Source: Mycolicibacter heraklionensis
Lineage (GTDB): Bacteria; Actinomycetota; Actinomycetes; Mycobacteriales; Mycobacteriaceae
NCBI RefSeq assembly: GCF_001021505.1
Contig: NZ_LDPO01000014.1
Location: 62,001-126,000 of the forward strand
DNA: 64,000 nt
Direction of reading: 5' to 3'
Part shown: positions 21,886 to 30,987 of the stretch, in pieces
Layout: each line of letters opens with the position of its first letter
How positions within the stretch are numbered: position 1 is the first letter of the stretch
Position numbers and translations under genes: made by a program
The notes under the pieces: generated by a model
The model's input: the letters and a program-made list of their open reading frames with translations, nothing else
Databases searched by the model: none
What the model was told of the DNA's origin: nothing

Positions 21886-23360
21886 TCGTAGTCCTCCAGC
21901 GGAAAGCGCGAGCCGTCGCGCACCGCATTGCGCACCGTGGTGGGCCGCAGCAGGGTCGCTTCGCCGCTGGGGTTGTAGTAGTAGGACCGTGACGTCGTGC
22001 AGTCCCCGGCGTAGAACACCGTGTGGTCCAGCCTTTTGGTCATGGCGTCCAGGAACCGGGTGTTGGCGGCCTCGGTGACTTCGAACGTCGTCGCGTTGCG
22101 CTGCCGCACCTCGCCGAACAGCCGGCCCATGTGCCGCATCTGGTATTCCATGGTGTTGAAGAACGACAGGCCGGAGAACCCGTACGGGCTGGCCAGGCTC
22201 AGGAAGTTCGGGAAATGCGGTATCGACAGGCCCTGGTAGGCCTGGAACCGGGTCTCCCGCCACCACTTGCCCAGGTTGCGCCCGTCCCGCCCGACGATCT
22301 CGATCGCCGGGAAGTTTGCCTCCCACAGGTCATACCCAGTGGCCAGCACCAGAGTGTCGATGACGGTCTTGCGGCCGTCGACGGTGACGATGCCGTCCGG
22401 CTCGATCCGCTCGATGCCGGTGGTCTCCAGGTGCACATGCGGCTTGGTGAAGCTGCGGTAGTAGTCGTTGGACCAGCTGGGCCGCTTGCAGCCGATGTCG
22501 TAGGTCGGGGTCAGTTTGGCCCGCAGTTCTTTGTCGCGGATCTGGACGAACCGGTGGATCTTGCACGCGTCCATCCCGGCGATCGACAGCCGCCGGAACG
22601 CGGGATAGTTCAACACCGCGGTCACCGTCATGAACTCCAGCAGGTAGTCGCTGATGAAGCGCATGACCCGCTGGGTTAATGGGACCCGGGCGAACAGTTT
22701 CTGCAGCCACGCCGGGATCCGGAAGTCGATCTTGGGCGCCACCCAGATCGCGGTGCGCTGAAACACGGTCAGGTCCGCGACGGTCTTGGCCAGCTCCGGA
22801 ATCAGCTGCACCGCGGTTGCGCCGGTGCCGATCTGCCCGACCCGACGTCCGGTGAAGTCGTAGTCGTGGTCCCAGGCGGCGGTGTGCACCACCTTCCCGG
22901 CGAAACTGTCGATCCCGGCGATGTCCGGGTTGCGCGGCTGGGACAGGAAACCGGTGGCGGTGATCAGGAACCGGGCGCTCAGCGTCTTGCCATCGGCCAG
23001 GGCCACCAGCCAGCGCTCGGCGTCCTCATCCCAGTGGGCGCCGGCGACCGTGGTGTTGAACCGCATGTGGCGGCGCACGTCGTACTTGTCGGCGACATGC
23101 TCGGCGTACTGCTTGATCTCCTCGCCGGGCGCGAACATCCGCGACCAGTACGGATTGGGCTCGAACCAGTACGCGTAGGTGGTCGACGGGATGTCGACAG
23201 CCAGGCCCGGGTAGCGGTTGACGTGCCACGTTCCGCCTAGATCCGCTTCCCGGTCGAGCAGCACGATGTCGTCATAGCCGAGCTTCTTCAGCTCGATGGC
23301 CGCGCCCATGCCGCCGAAGCCCGCACCCACGATGACGACGTCGAACTGCTCCATACTCAT
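21876..23360 (-). CDS. FAD/NADPH-dependent Baeyer-Villiger-type monooxygenase
   Basis: A 494-residue class B flavoprotein monooxygenase. The FAD loop VIVGAGFGGMGAAIEL is at residues 9-24. The Baeyer-Villiger fingerprint FxGxxxHxxxW is complete (Phe153, Gly155, His159, Trp163). The NADPH loop GQIGTGATAVQ is near 175-185. Length fits the mycobacterial EthA/MymA group. Such enzymes insert oxygen next to a ketone or oxidise sulfur in thioamides; the natural substrate cannot be read from sequence. The start ATG 23360 gives MSMEQFDVVI. A promoter lies in the 106 bp shared with the divergent small gene. The convergent double TetR is a candidate regulator. Confidence 0.9.
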   Translation of the reverse strand: MSMEQFDVVIVGAGFGGMGAAIELKKLGYDDIVLLDREADLGGTWHVNRYPGLAVDIPSTTYAYWFEPNPYWSRMFAPGEEIKQYAEHVADKYDVRRHMRFNTTVAGAHWDEDAERWLVALADGKTLSARFLITATGFLSQPRNPDIAGIDSFAGKVVHTAAWDHDYDFTGRRVGQIGTGATAVQLIPELAKTVADLTVFQRTAIWVAPKIDFRIPAWLQKLFARVPLTQRVMRFISDYLLEFMTVTAVLNYPAFRRLSIAGMDACKIHRFVQIRDKELRAKLTPTYDIGCKRPSWSNDYYRSFTKPHVHLETTGIERIEPDGIVTVDGRKTVIDTLVLATGYDLWEANFPAIEIVGRDGRNLGKWWRETRFQAYQGLSIPHFPNFLSLASPYGFSGLSFFNTMEYQMRHMGRLFGEVRQRNATTFEVTEAANTRFLDAMTKRLDHTVFYAGDCTTSRSYYYNPSGEATLLRPTTVRNAVRDGSRFPLEDYEIA

Positions 23361-23466
23361 GAAAATTAAGGTACCTGACTCACCGGTAACCAGCGAAGCT
23401 CCTCGGCCCCCGGACGATGGGAGACAATGGGGCTTGCACGCTGTTCACGATTTCGAGAGGGCCGTT

Positions 23467-23646
23467 ATGACCAGCCGCGATGCCGAAGCCAGCGACGCAG
23501 ACTTGGCCGGCCAGGCAGTGCCTGCCGTCGAGGCCGACGACGAGACTCCGGGCCCCGAGATCACCCCCGGCGACAACGCCGACATCGCCGATGTGGTCGA
23601 GCAGCACCAGGGTGTGCCCTCGGGTGAGGACGACTACGACCGCTGA
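23467..23646 (+). CDS. small acidic hypothetical protein
   Basis: A 59-residue protein of very acidic, Asp/Glu/Ala/Pro-rich composition (AEASDADLAGQ, PEITPGDNADIADVVEQHQG, EDDYDR end). No signal peptide or hydrophobic segment is present, and it is probably largely unfolded with one short helix. The ATG at 23467 is preceded by a GAGAGGG ribosome site 7 bp upstream, and third-position GC is high, both of which support real coding. I do not recognise the family. It lies between the divergent monooxygenase and the co-directional fabH-like gene. Confidence 0.6.
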   Translation: MTSRDAEASDADLAGQAVPAVEADDETPGPEITPGDNADIADVVEQHQGVPSGEDDYDR

Positions 23647-23739
23647 GCGCTCGCCGTTGCGGGGCCGTCTCCGGCGCACCGGGAGCGCTATGGTGAGACG
23701 TTTGAGTCAGCTGTTGGCCTACCACCGAGAGACGTCTTC

Positions 23740-24741
23740 TTGAGCGAGATTCGCCATCCTGCGGCAACGCGGCCGGTCGGCCTGCTCGGTGTCGGCGCTT
23801 CTCGCCCGGCGCGGGTGGTCACCAACGACGAGATCTGTCTGCGCATCGACTCCTCCGACGAATGGATCTACTCCCGCACCGGAATCAAGACGCGCCGGTT
23901 CGCCGAGCGGACCGACACCGTGGCGGGTTTGGCCATCGAGGCCGGCCGCAACGCGTTAAGCCATGCCGGGCTCGACGGGTCCGGGGTGGACGCGGTGATC
24001 GTCGCGACCAGTAGCAACTTCCGTCAAACCCCGTCGTGTGCGCCCACTGTCGCGGTCGGCCTCGGCGCACGGGGCGTGCCGGCGTTCGACGTGGCCACCG
24101 GGTGCGCCGGGTTCGGCTATGCCCTCGGGGTGGCAGCCGATCTACTCCGTGCACGAACCCTCAACACCGCGTTGGTCATCGGTTCTGAAGTGCTCTCCCC
24201 GACGATCGACATGTCGGACCGCTCGAACTGCTTCATCTTCGGCGATGGAGCGGGCGCGGTCGTCGTCGGTGAGGCGCCGGCGCACGGTATCGGCCCGACG
24301 GTCTGGGGCAGCGACGGTGAGAACTGTGAGGCGATCCGCCAAGACATCGACTGGATCAGCTACACCGAGCAGCCGGACGGTCCCCGGCCCTTCCTGCGCA
24401 TGGACGGCAACGTGGTATTCCGTTGGGCAGCATACGAAATGAGCGACGTGGGGAAACGCGCCATCGCGGCGGCCGGGTTGCAAGCCCACGATATCGACGT
24501 GTTCATTCCGCACCAGGCCAACAGCCGGATCAATGCGCTGATCGCCAAGAGCCTTGAGCTGCGCTCCGATGTCGTCATCGCCAATGACATCGAGAACAGC
24601 GGCAACACCTCCGCGGCGTCCATCCCGCTGGCGATGGAGCAGCTGCTGTCCGCCGGCATCGCCAAATCCGGTGAGCTGGCTCTGTTGCTCGGCTACGGGT
24701 CGGGCTTGAGCTACGCGGCCAGCGTCGTCGTCCTGCCCTGA
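23740..24741 (+). CDS. 3-oxoacyl-ACP synthase III (FabH-like ketosynthase)
   Basis: A 333-residue thiolase-fold condensing enzyme of the KAS III family, which joins an acyl-CoA to malonyl-ACP. The catalytic triad is intact: Cys122 in [12 protein letters not shown], His258 in IPHQANSRI and Asn289 in SGNTSAAS. The N-terminal [13 protein letters not shown], the [15 protein letters not shown] segment (CoA-arginine region) and the C-terminal [13 protein letters not shown] complete the fold. The start is a TTG at 23740 after a weak GAGAG site. M. tuberculosis fabH (Rv0533c) lies elsewhere, so this may be an additional or relocated copy. No other fatty-acid or polyketide gene is nearby. Confidence 0.9.
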   Translation: MSEIRHPAATRPVGLLGVGASRPARVVTNDEICLRIDSSDEWIYSRTGIKTRRFAERTDTVAGLAIEAGRNALSHAGLDGSGVDAVIVATSSNFRQTPSCAPTVAVGLGARGVPAFDVATGCAGFGYALGVAADLLRARTLNTALVIGSEVLSPTIDMSDRSNCFIFGDGAGAVVVGEAPAHGIGPTVWGSDGENCEAIRQDIDWISYTEQPDGPRPFLRMDGNVVFRWAAYEMSDVGKRAIAAAGLQAHDIDVFIPHQANSRINALIAKSLELRSDVVIANDIENSGNTSAASIPLAMEQLLSAGIAKSGELALLLGYGSGLSYAASVVVLP

Positions 24742-24752
24742 CCCGCGCGGGT

Positions 24753-25403
24753 TCAGCCCAGCATTCGCAGCGCGGCGTCGACCGCCAGCACCGGTACATC
24801 CAACGTCTTCGACGCCAGATCGTGGCGAGCACCGGTGATCTCGACGACCTCGTGCGGCGCGGGAATCAGCGCGGCGGCAGCGCGAACCTCTGCGCAGGTG
24901 CCGAAGCTGTCCGAGCTGCCGTGCGTGAACACCGTCGGTACGCCGATCTGGGGCAGGTGCTCGGTGCGGGTGCGCTCCGGCTTGCCCGGCGGGTGCAGCG
25001 GATAGGAAAACAGTGTCAGCACGTCGACCGCAACGTCGCCGGCTGCCACCACCATCGAGGTCTGCCGGCCGCCGTAGGAATGCCCACCGACGATCAGCGG
25101 ACCCTCGGCCAACGCGCGGGCATACCCGATCGCCGCGGTGATGCCCTCCCGATCTGCGGTGCCCGACCCGGACGGCGGGCCTTTGGGACGACGCCGCCGA
25201 AACGGCAGGTTGTAGCGGATCGCCAGGAAACCGCGACGCGACCACTCGTCGCAAAGTCGTTGCAGCATCGGTGAATCCCGGTCGCCTCCGGCGCCGTGGG
25301 TCAGCAACACCACTCCCGCGGGCGTGTCCCCCGCAAGCGGGAGGTGCCCCCAGTCTGGGCGATGCGCTAGCCCGTCCAAACCGGCTATTTCCTCCAGGCT
25401 CAC
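24753..25403 (-). CDS. alpha/beta hydrolase (Rv0421c-like)
   Basis: A 216-residue alpha/beta hydrolase related to the dienelactone-hydrolase-like KANL3/Tex30 group. VVLLTHGAGGDRDSP forms the oxyanion strand and loop; GGHSYGGRQ is the nucleophile elbow; PTVFTHGSSDSFGT carries the acid; GARHDL holds the catalytic His. The start is a GTG at 25403 overlapping the thiD stop by 4 bp (GTGA), so it is the third gene of the thiC-thiD operon. A role in thiamine metabolism is possible by position only. It is convergent with fabH across a perfect 12-bp GC palindrome. Confidence 0.82.
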   Translation of the reverse strand: MSLEEIAGLDGLAHRPDWGHLPLAGDTPAGVVLLTHGAGGDRDSPMLQRLCDEWSRRGFLAIRYNLPFRRRRPKGPPSGSGTADREGITAAIGYARALAEGPLIVGGHSYGGRQTSMVVAAGDVAVDVLTLFSYPLHPPGKPERTRTEHLPQIGVPTVFTHGSSDSFGTCAEVRAAAALIPAPHEVVEITGARHDLASKTLDVPVLAVDAALRMLG

Positions 25404-26238
25404 GAGGCGTCCAGCCCCAACCGGAACAACGGCGAGACGGGTCCGTGCCCGTGGCCCAACGGGTAGGCGGCGCGCAGGCACTCGGTCACCCAGCGCTTGG
25501 CGAACGCCACCGCGTCCGGAACGGACAACCCGTGGGCCAGCGCGGCCGCCGAGGCCGCCGCGAGCGTGTCGCCGGCGCCGTGGTCGTCGCCGGTGGCCAC
25601 CCGCGGTCCGGGGAATTCCAGAAAATCGGTGCCGTCATAGAGCAGGTCCGGACTGTGCTCCGCCGAGGGCAGGTGCCCGCCCTTGACCAACGCCCACCGC
25701 GGTCCCAGGGCATGCAACGCCCGCGCGGCCGCGCGCTGGGATGCGGCGTCGACCACCTCGATCCCGACCAGCAGCCGCACCTCGTGCAGGTTCGGTGTCA
25801 CCAGGGTTGCGAGCGGAAACAGAGTGTCGCGCAGCGCATCCAGCGCCGACGACGCCAGCAGCGCATCGCCGTGCATGGAGGCCGACACCGGATCCACCAC
25901 CAGGGGGACTGTCAGCCCGAGTTCTTGCCATGTCGCGGCCACCGCGGTGATGATCTGCGCCGACGCCAGCATCCCGGTCTTGGCGGCCTGGATCCCGATG
26001 TCGGGCACCACCGTCGCGATCTGGGCGGCGACGGTGTCGGCGGGAACCTCATGAAAGCTCTTGACTCCCACGGTGTTCTGCACCGTCACAGCGGTGACCG
26101 CGACGCAGGCGTGCACCCCGAGCAACGCACACGTGCGCATGTCGGCCGCAATGCCCGCGCCGCCGCCGGAGTCCGATCCGGCAACGGTGAGTATCCGTAC
26201 CGGTGTCGCCCCCGGCGGGGCCAGTGGCAGGAAATCCA

Positions 26239-26239
<1 letters not shown>
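25400..26239 (-). CDS. thiD: hydroxymethylpyrimidine/phosphomethylpyrimidine kinase
   Basis: A 279-residue ribokinase-fold kinase that phosphorylates HMP and HMP-phosphate to HMP-pyrophosphate for ThiE. The signature VAGSDSGGGAGIAADM is at the N-terminus, followed by KTGML, VVDPV, TPNLHE and the anion-hole GDDHGAGDTLAAA with the catalytic Asp near residue 229. The GTG start shares one base with the thiC stop, so it is translationally coupled. It corresponds to M. tuberculosis Rv0422c. Confidence 0.94.
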
Positions 26240-28132
<1,893 letters not shown>

Positions 28133-28138
28133 AGAGTG

Positions 28139-29896
28139 ATGACGGCGCAGATAGAGCAGGTGAACACCGACGTCCAAGACCCGGGCGCCGTCGCCACCGC
28201 TCGCCGACGACTGCGCTACGACCGCGACCACCCGCGCTACAAGTGGGTCGCGCTGTCCAACACCACCCTGGGCGTACTGCTCGCCACCATCAACGGCTCG
28301 ATCGTGCTGATCTCGATGCCGGCGATCTTCCGGGGCATCGGACTGAACCCGCTGGAGCCCGCGAACGTCAGCTACTTGCTGTGGATGTTGATGGGCTATC
28401 TGCTGGTGTCGGCTGTGCTGGTGGTGTTTTTCGGCCGGCTCGGCGACATGTTCGGCAGGGTGCGCATCTACAACTTGGGCTTCGTGGTGTTCACCGTCGC
28501 GGCGATCGCGCTGTCGATCGATCCGTTCGACATGGGCCGCGGCGCCCAGTGGCTGATCGCCTGGCGGGTGGTGCAGGGTGTCGGCGGGGCGATGCTGATG
28601 GCGTCGTCCTCGGCGATCCTCACCGACGCCTTCCCGGCCAATCAGCGCGGCATGGCGCTGGGCGTCAACCAGGTGGCCGCGGTCGCCGGGTCTTTCGTCG
28701 GTCTGCTGATCGGCGGCGTGCTGTCGGAATGGGACTGGCGTGCGGTGTTCTGGGTCGGGGTGCCGATCGGAGTGCTGGGCACCGTCTGGTCGCTGCGCTC
28801 ACTGTACGAACTCGGTGAGCGGTCGCCGGCGAAGCTGGACTGGGCGGGCACCGCGACGCTCGGGTTGGGTCTGACCGTGGTGCTGACCGCCATCACCTAC
28901 AGCATTCAGCCACACGGCTCGTCGCCGACCAGCTGGACCAGTCCGGCCGTGCTGGGTTCGCTGGGGCTCGGTGTGGCGCTGCTGGTGCTGTTCTGCTTCA
29001 TCGAGCTGCGCGTTCCCGCCCCGCTGCTCGACGTGCGGCTCTTCGCGATTCCGGCGTTCGGGATGGCCAACTTGGCCGGGCTGCTGTCGGCGGTCGGGCG
29101 CGGCGGAATGCAGTTCATGCTGATCATCTGGCTGCAGGGCATCTGGTTGCCGCTGCACGGCTACAGCTACGAGTCGACGCCGTTGTGGGCGGGTATCTAT
29201 CTGCTGCCCATGACGGCGGGGTTCCTGTTGGCCGGCCCGGTGGCGGGTTCGTTGTCGGACCGCCGTGGTGCCCGTCCGTTCACGGTCGGCGGCATGGTGC
29301 TGATGGCGGCGACGTTCGTGGGGCTGGTGCTGCTGCCGGTGGACTTCGACTATCGGGTGTTCGCGGCGCTGGTTTTCCTCAACGGCCTGGGTGGCGGGAT
29401 TTTCACCGCGCCCAACAGTGCCGTGGTGATGTCCAGTGTCCCGGCCGACCAGCGTGGCGCGGCGTCGGGCGTGCGAGCCACCTTCTTCAACGCCGGTACG
29501 TCGCTGTCGATCGGAATCTTCTTCTCGCTGATGGTGATCGGACTGGCCCACACGCTGCCGGCGGCCCTGGGCGCCGGGTTGCAGCAGCAGGGCGTTTCTG
29601 CCGGTGTCGCCGATCAGGTGGCCAACACCCCGCCGGTGGGCAGCCTGTTCGCGGCGTTCCTGGGCTACAACCCCATCGCCGAGCTGCTGGGGCCCTCCGG
29701 TGCTTTGTCTGCGCCGGGTGTCGACGCCGAGACGTTGACCGGGCACAGCTTCTTCCCGCAGTTGATCTCCGGGCCGTTCCACGCCGGCCTGGCGGTGGTG
29801 TTCGCCGCCGCGGCCGTGATGATGCTGCTCGGCGCGCTCGCGTCGTGGCGGACGCCGGGGCGCTACGCCGTCGAGCCGCTGAACCTCAAGGACTAA
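28139..29896 (+). CDS. MFS multidrug efflux transporter, DHA2 (14-TM) family
   Basis: A 585-residue inner-membrane transporter of the drug:H+ antiporter-2 group. A hydrophilic N-terminus of about 45 residues is followed by 14 predicted membrane helices. Visible motifs are [13 protein letters not shown] between TM2 and TM3 (motif A), [13 protein letters not shown] (motif B region) and [19 protein letters not shown] with the following helix (motif C region). The start ATG 28139 is preferred; a GTG lies just before it. It probably exports amphipathic drugs or metabolites. It diverges from thiC, and the repeated boxes upstream suggest its own repressor control. Confidence 0.9.
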   Translation: MTAQIEQVNTDVQDPGAVATARRRLRYDRDHPRYKWVALSNTTLGVLLATINGSIVLISMPAIFRGIGLNPLEPANVSYLLWMLMGYLLVSAVLVVFFGRLGDMFGRVRIYNLGFVVFTVAAIALSIDPFDMGRGAQWLIAWRVVQGVGGAMLMASSSAILTDAFPANQRGMALGVNQVAAVAGSFVGLLIGGVLSEWDWRAVFWVGVPIGVLGTVWSLRSLYELGERSPAKLDWAGTATLGLGLTVVLTAITYSIQPHGSSPTSWTSPAVLGSLGLGVALLVLFCFIELRVPAPLLDVRLFAIPAFGMANLAGLLSAVGRGGMQFMLIIWLQGIWLPLHGYSYESTPLWAGIYLLPMTAGFLLAGPVAGSLSDRRGARPFTVGGMVLMAATFVGLVLLPVDFDYRVFAALVFLNGLGGGIFTAPNSAVVMSSVPADQRGAASGVRATFFNAGTSLSIGIFFSLMVIGLAHTLPAALGAGLQQQGVSAGVADQVANTPPVGSLFAAFLGYNPIAELLGPSGALSAPGVDAETLTGHSFFPQLISGPFHAGLAVVFAAAAVMMLLGALASWRTPGRYAVEPLNLKD

Positions 29897-30070
29897 ACCG
29901 CGTCTCCAGGGCGCTGTTCGGCTTCGTTCCGGCGCTGCGCGTCGGTCGCAGAACCGGGCCGTAACGGTCTCGTTCTGGTACCAAAGTGACTGGTGTGACA
30001 CCTCGTGCGCAGGGGGTTTGACGGCATCGTTGCACGTCAGAGGCGCTCGCCACGCCCGAATGGGGTGGAG
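29897..30070. other. noncoding spacer before the M-box promoter
   Basis: A gene-free stretch after the MFS gene. A short perfect hairpin GGTGT-G-ACACC lies at 29992-30002. Otherwise no gene, terminator with U-run or known RNA is seen here. The long gene-free interval to 30505 is explained mainly by the riboswitch and leader described separately. Confidence 0.4.
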
Positions 30071-30099
30071 TTGACCGCGCCCCGTCGGTGGTGCACTAT
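30071..30099 (+). promoter_or_regulatory. candidate housekeeping promoter of the M-box transcript
   Basis: TTGACC at 30071-30076 and CACTAT at 30094-30099 are separated by 17 bp, matching -35 and -10 spacing for the main sigma factor. A start near 30106 would leave only a few bases before the riboswitch P1 helix. Confidence 0.6.
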
Positions 30100-30112
30100 G
30101 GACCGTGCAAGC

Positions 30113-30268
30113 ACCTCGTTAGGTGAGGCGTCTGCACGGACATAGGCCACTGACCCCGAACGTCGAAAGACGCCCCGGGTCAGGACAGCTCTTCCCGGCT
30201 TAAGGGTTGAGCCCAAGTGGCTTCCCGTATCGGGACACGCCGTGCAGTGCCAAAGCTCTGACGAGAGG
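30113..30268 (+). promoter_or_regulatory. M-box (ykoK) magnesium riboswitch
   Basis: The consensus blocks of the M-box occur in order: CTCGTTAGGTGAGGC, ACGGACATAGGCCACTG, GTCGAAAGACGCC, AGGACAGCTC, CTTAAGGG, the AAGTGGC strand and AGTGCCAAAGCTCTGACGAG. P1 is formed by CTCGT (30115-30119) pairing with ACGAG (30261-30265). M-boxes sense Mg2+ and lower downstream expression when Mg2+ is high. In M. tuberculosis an M-box precedes the small gene Rv1535, a similar arrangement to the one here. Confidence 0.93.
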
Positions 30269-30278
30269 GGTGCGGTCT

Positions 30279-30340
30279 CCCGACAGTCGTCGGGGCTGCC
30301 TCCCAAAGCATGCGGTGAAACCGGCGCGCTCCTGCGCGCC
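30279..30340 (+). promoter_or_regulatory. two hairpins between the M-box and the leader ORF
   Basis: CCCGAC-AGTC-GTCGGG at 30279-30294 and GGCGCGC-TCCT-GCGCGCC at 30323-30340 are both perfect. Neither is followed by a U-run, so an intrinsic terminator is not evident. The second ends 10 bp before the AGGAGG of the leader ORF and could alter its access. Together they are the probable expression platform. Confidence 0.5.
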
Positions 30341-30366
30341 CGCGACCGAGAGGAGGTGAGGGACGA

Positions 30367-30447
30367 ATGAGTTCCGGTGATAGTCCGAGCCGATATCTGA
30401 CATCTGTTCCGTCCCCATCCGAACGGTCGCAGACCGCCTCCAGCTGA
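30367..30447 (+). CDS. 26-residue leader ORF downstream of the M-box
   Basis: ATG at 30367 to TGA at 30445-30447 encodes a Ser/Pro-rich peptide (MSSGDSPSRYLTSVPSPSER, six more residues). It has a perfect AGGAGG site at 30351-30356, ten bases before the ATG, better than most genes in this window. It ends 58 bp before the next start. Its place between riboswitch and structural gene suggests a regulatory leader peptide, but nothing in the peptide itself identifies a function. It could also be a free-standing small protein. Confidence 0.55.
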   Translation: MSSGDSPSRYLTSVPSPSERSQTASS

Positions 30448-30505
30448 GCCACGAGTCCGGCCCCCAGCTGAGCGCGTAGCGCCGTTACGCGACTAGGAGG
30501 CCATC

Positions 30506-30709
30506 ATGGTTGCAATCGCCTACACCGACATCACGGCTCCGGCCCCGCGTGCTATCAGCACGGCGAAGAAGCTGGACCGCCGCCCTGCCGCGCCTGTGGC
30601 GCCTGCTTCGGACCCGTTGGTCGACATGACCACCCGGTTGCTTAGTGGCCCGCTGCACCAGATGTATGCACTCCTGTGGCGCGTCGGAGTGCTGACCGTC
30701 AACAACTGA
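30506..30709 (+). CDS. small protein under M-box control (Rv1535-like position)
   Basis: A 67-residue protein with a strong AGGAGG ribosome site 6-7 bp before the ATG. The N-terminal half is basic and Ala/Pro-rich (TAPAPRAISTAKKLDRRPAA). The C-terminal half, TTRLLSGPLHQMYALLWRVG, is amphipathic to hydrophobic and may form one membrane-associated helix. A hairpin CGCGTA/TACGCG (30473-30491) lies just before the ribosome site. Under an M-box it should be made when magnesium is scarce, so a role in Mg2+ homeostasis is inferred. It may correspond to M. tuberculosis Rv1535, which also follows an M-box; I could not align them here. It converges with the next gene 2 bp away. Confidence 0.75.
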   Translation: MVAIAYTDITAPAPRAISTAKKLDRRPAAPVAPASDPLVDMTTRLLSGPLHQMYALLWRVGVLTVNN

Positions 30710-30711
30710 GG

Positions 30712-30987
30712 TCAGACATCCTCCAGGGCTTCACCGAGCTGTTCGAGCACCTCGTTGCGGTGGTTGCTGGCCAGAATGTGGCCGGCAGCCACCGCCAGGG
30801 CCACCGGCCAGTCGATGATCTCGAAGGCGGCCAGCAGCGCCAGCCCGCCGTAGTAGGCCAGTTGCTCGGGCCGCGGCACCGTCACCTTGCCGAACAGCGG
30901 CAATTCGACAGCGAACCCCTCTGCCTCGCGAATGTGGGCCACTGCCTCCCGCTGGGATGCGCTGCGCCGCGGCTTGTCCGCCATCAT
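30712..30987 (-). CDS. small conserved protein (Rv0424c-like)
   Basis: A 91-residue protein whose start overlaps the ctpH stop by 4 bp (ATGA). The first 40 residues are hydrophilic (DKPRRSASQREAVAHIREAE, then LPLFGKVTVPRPEQ). A hydrophobic stretch follows, YYGGLALLAAFEIIDWPVALAVAAGHILAS split by acidic residues, probably one or two membrane-associated helices, and then an acidic C-terminus (LGEALEDV). The position matches M. tuberculosis Rv0424c. Function is unknown; translational coupling suggests it assists the CtpH transporter. Confidence 0.78.
   Translation of the reverse strand: MMADKPRRSASQREAVAHIREAEGFAVELPLFGKVTVPRPEQLAYYGGLALLAAFEIIDWPVALAVAAGHILASNHRNEVLEQLGEALEDV

Noticed and set aside
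23361..23466. GGTACC...GGTAACC as a monooxygenase operator
   Set aside because: The half-sites are partial and not phased; they do not clearly match the CGTCGGTATACCGACG palindrome.
30037..30452. Minus-strand open frames of about 90 codons across 30037-30452
   Set aside because: They overlap the M-box and leader, whose RNA conservation explains the sequence; no family motif or ribosome site is present.
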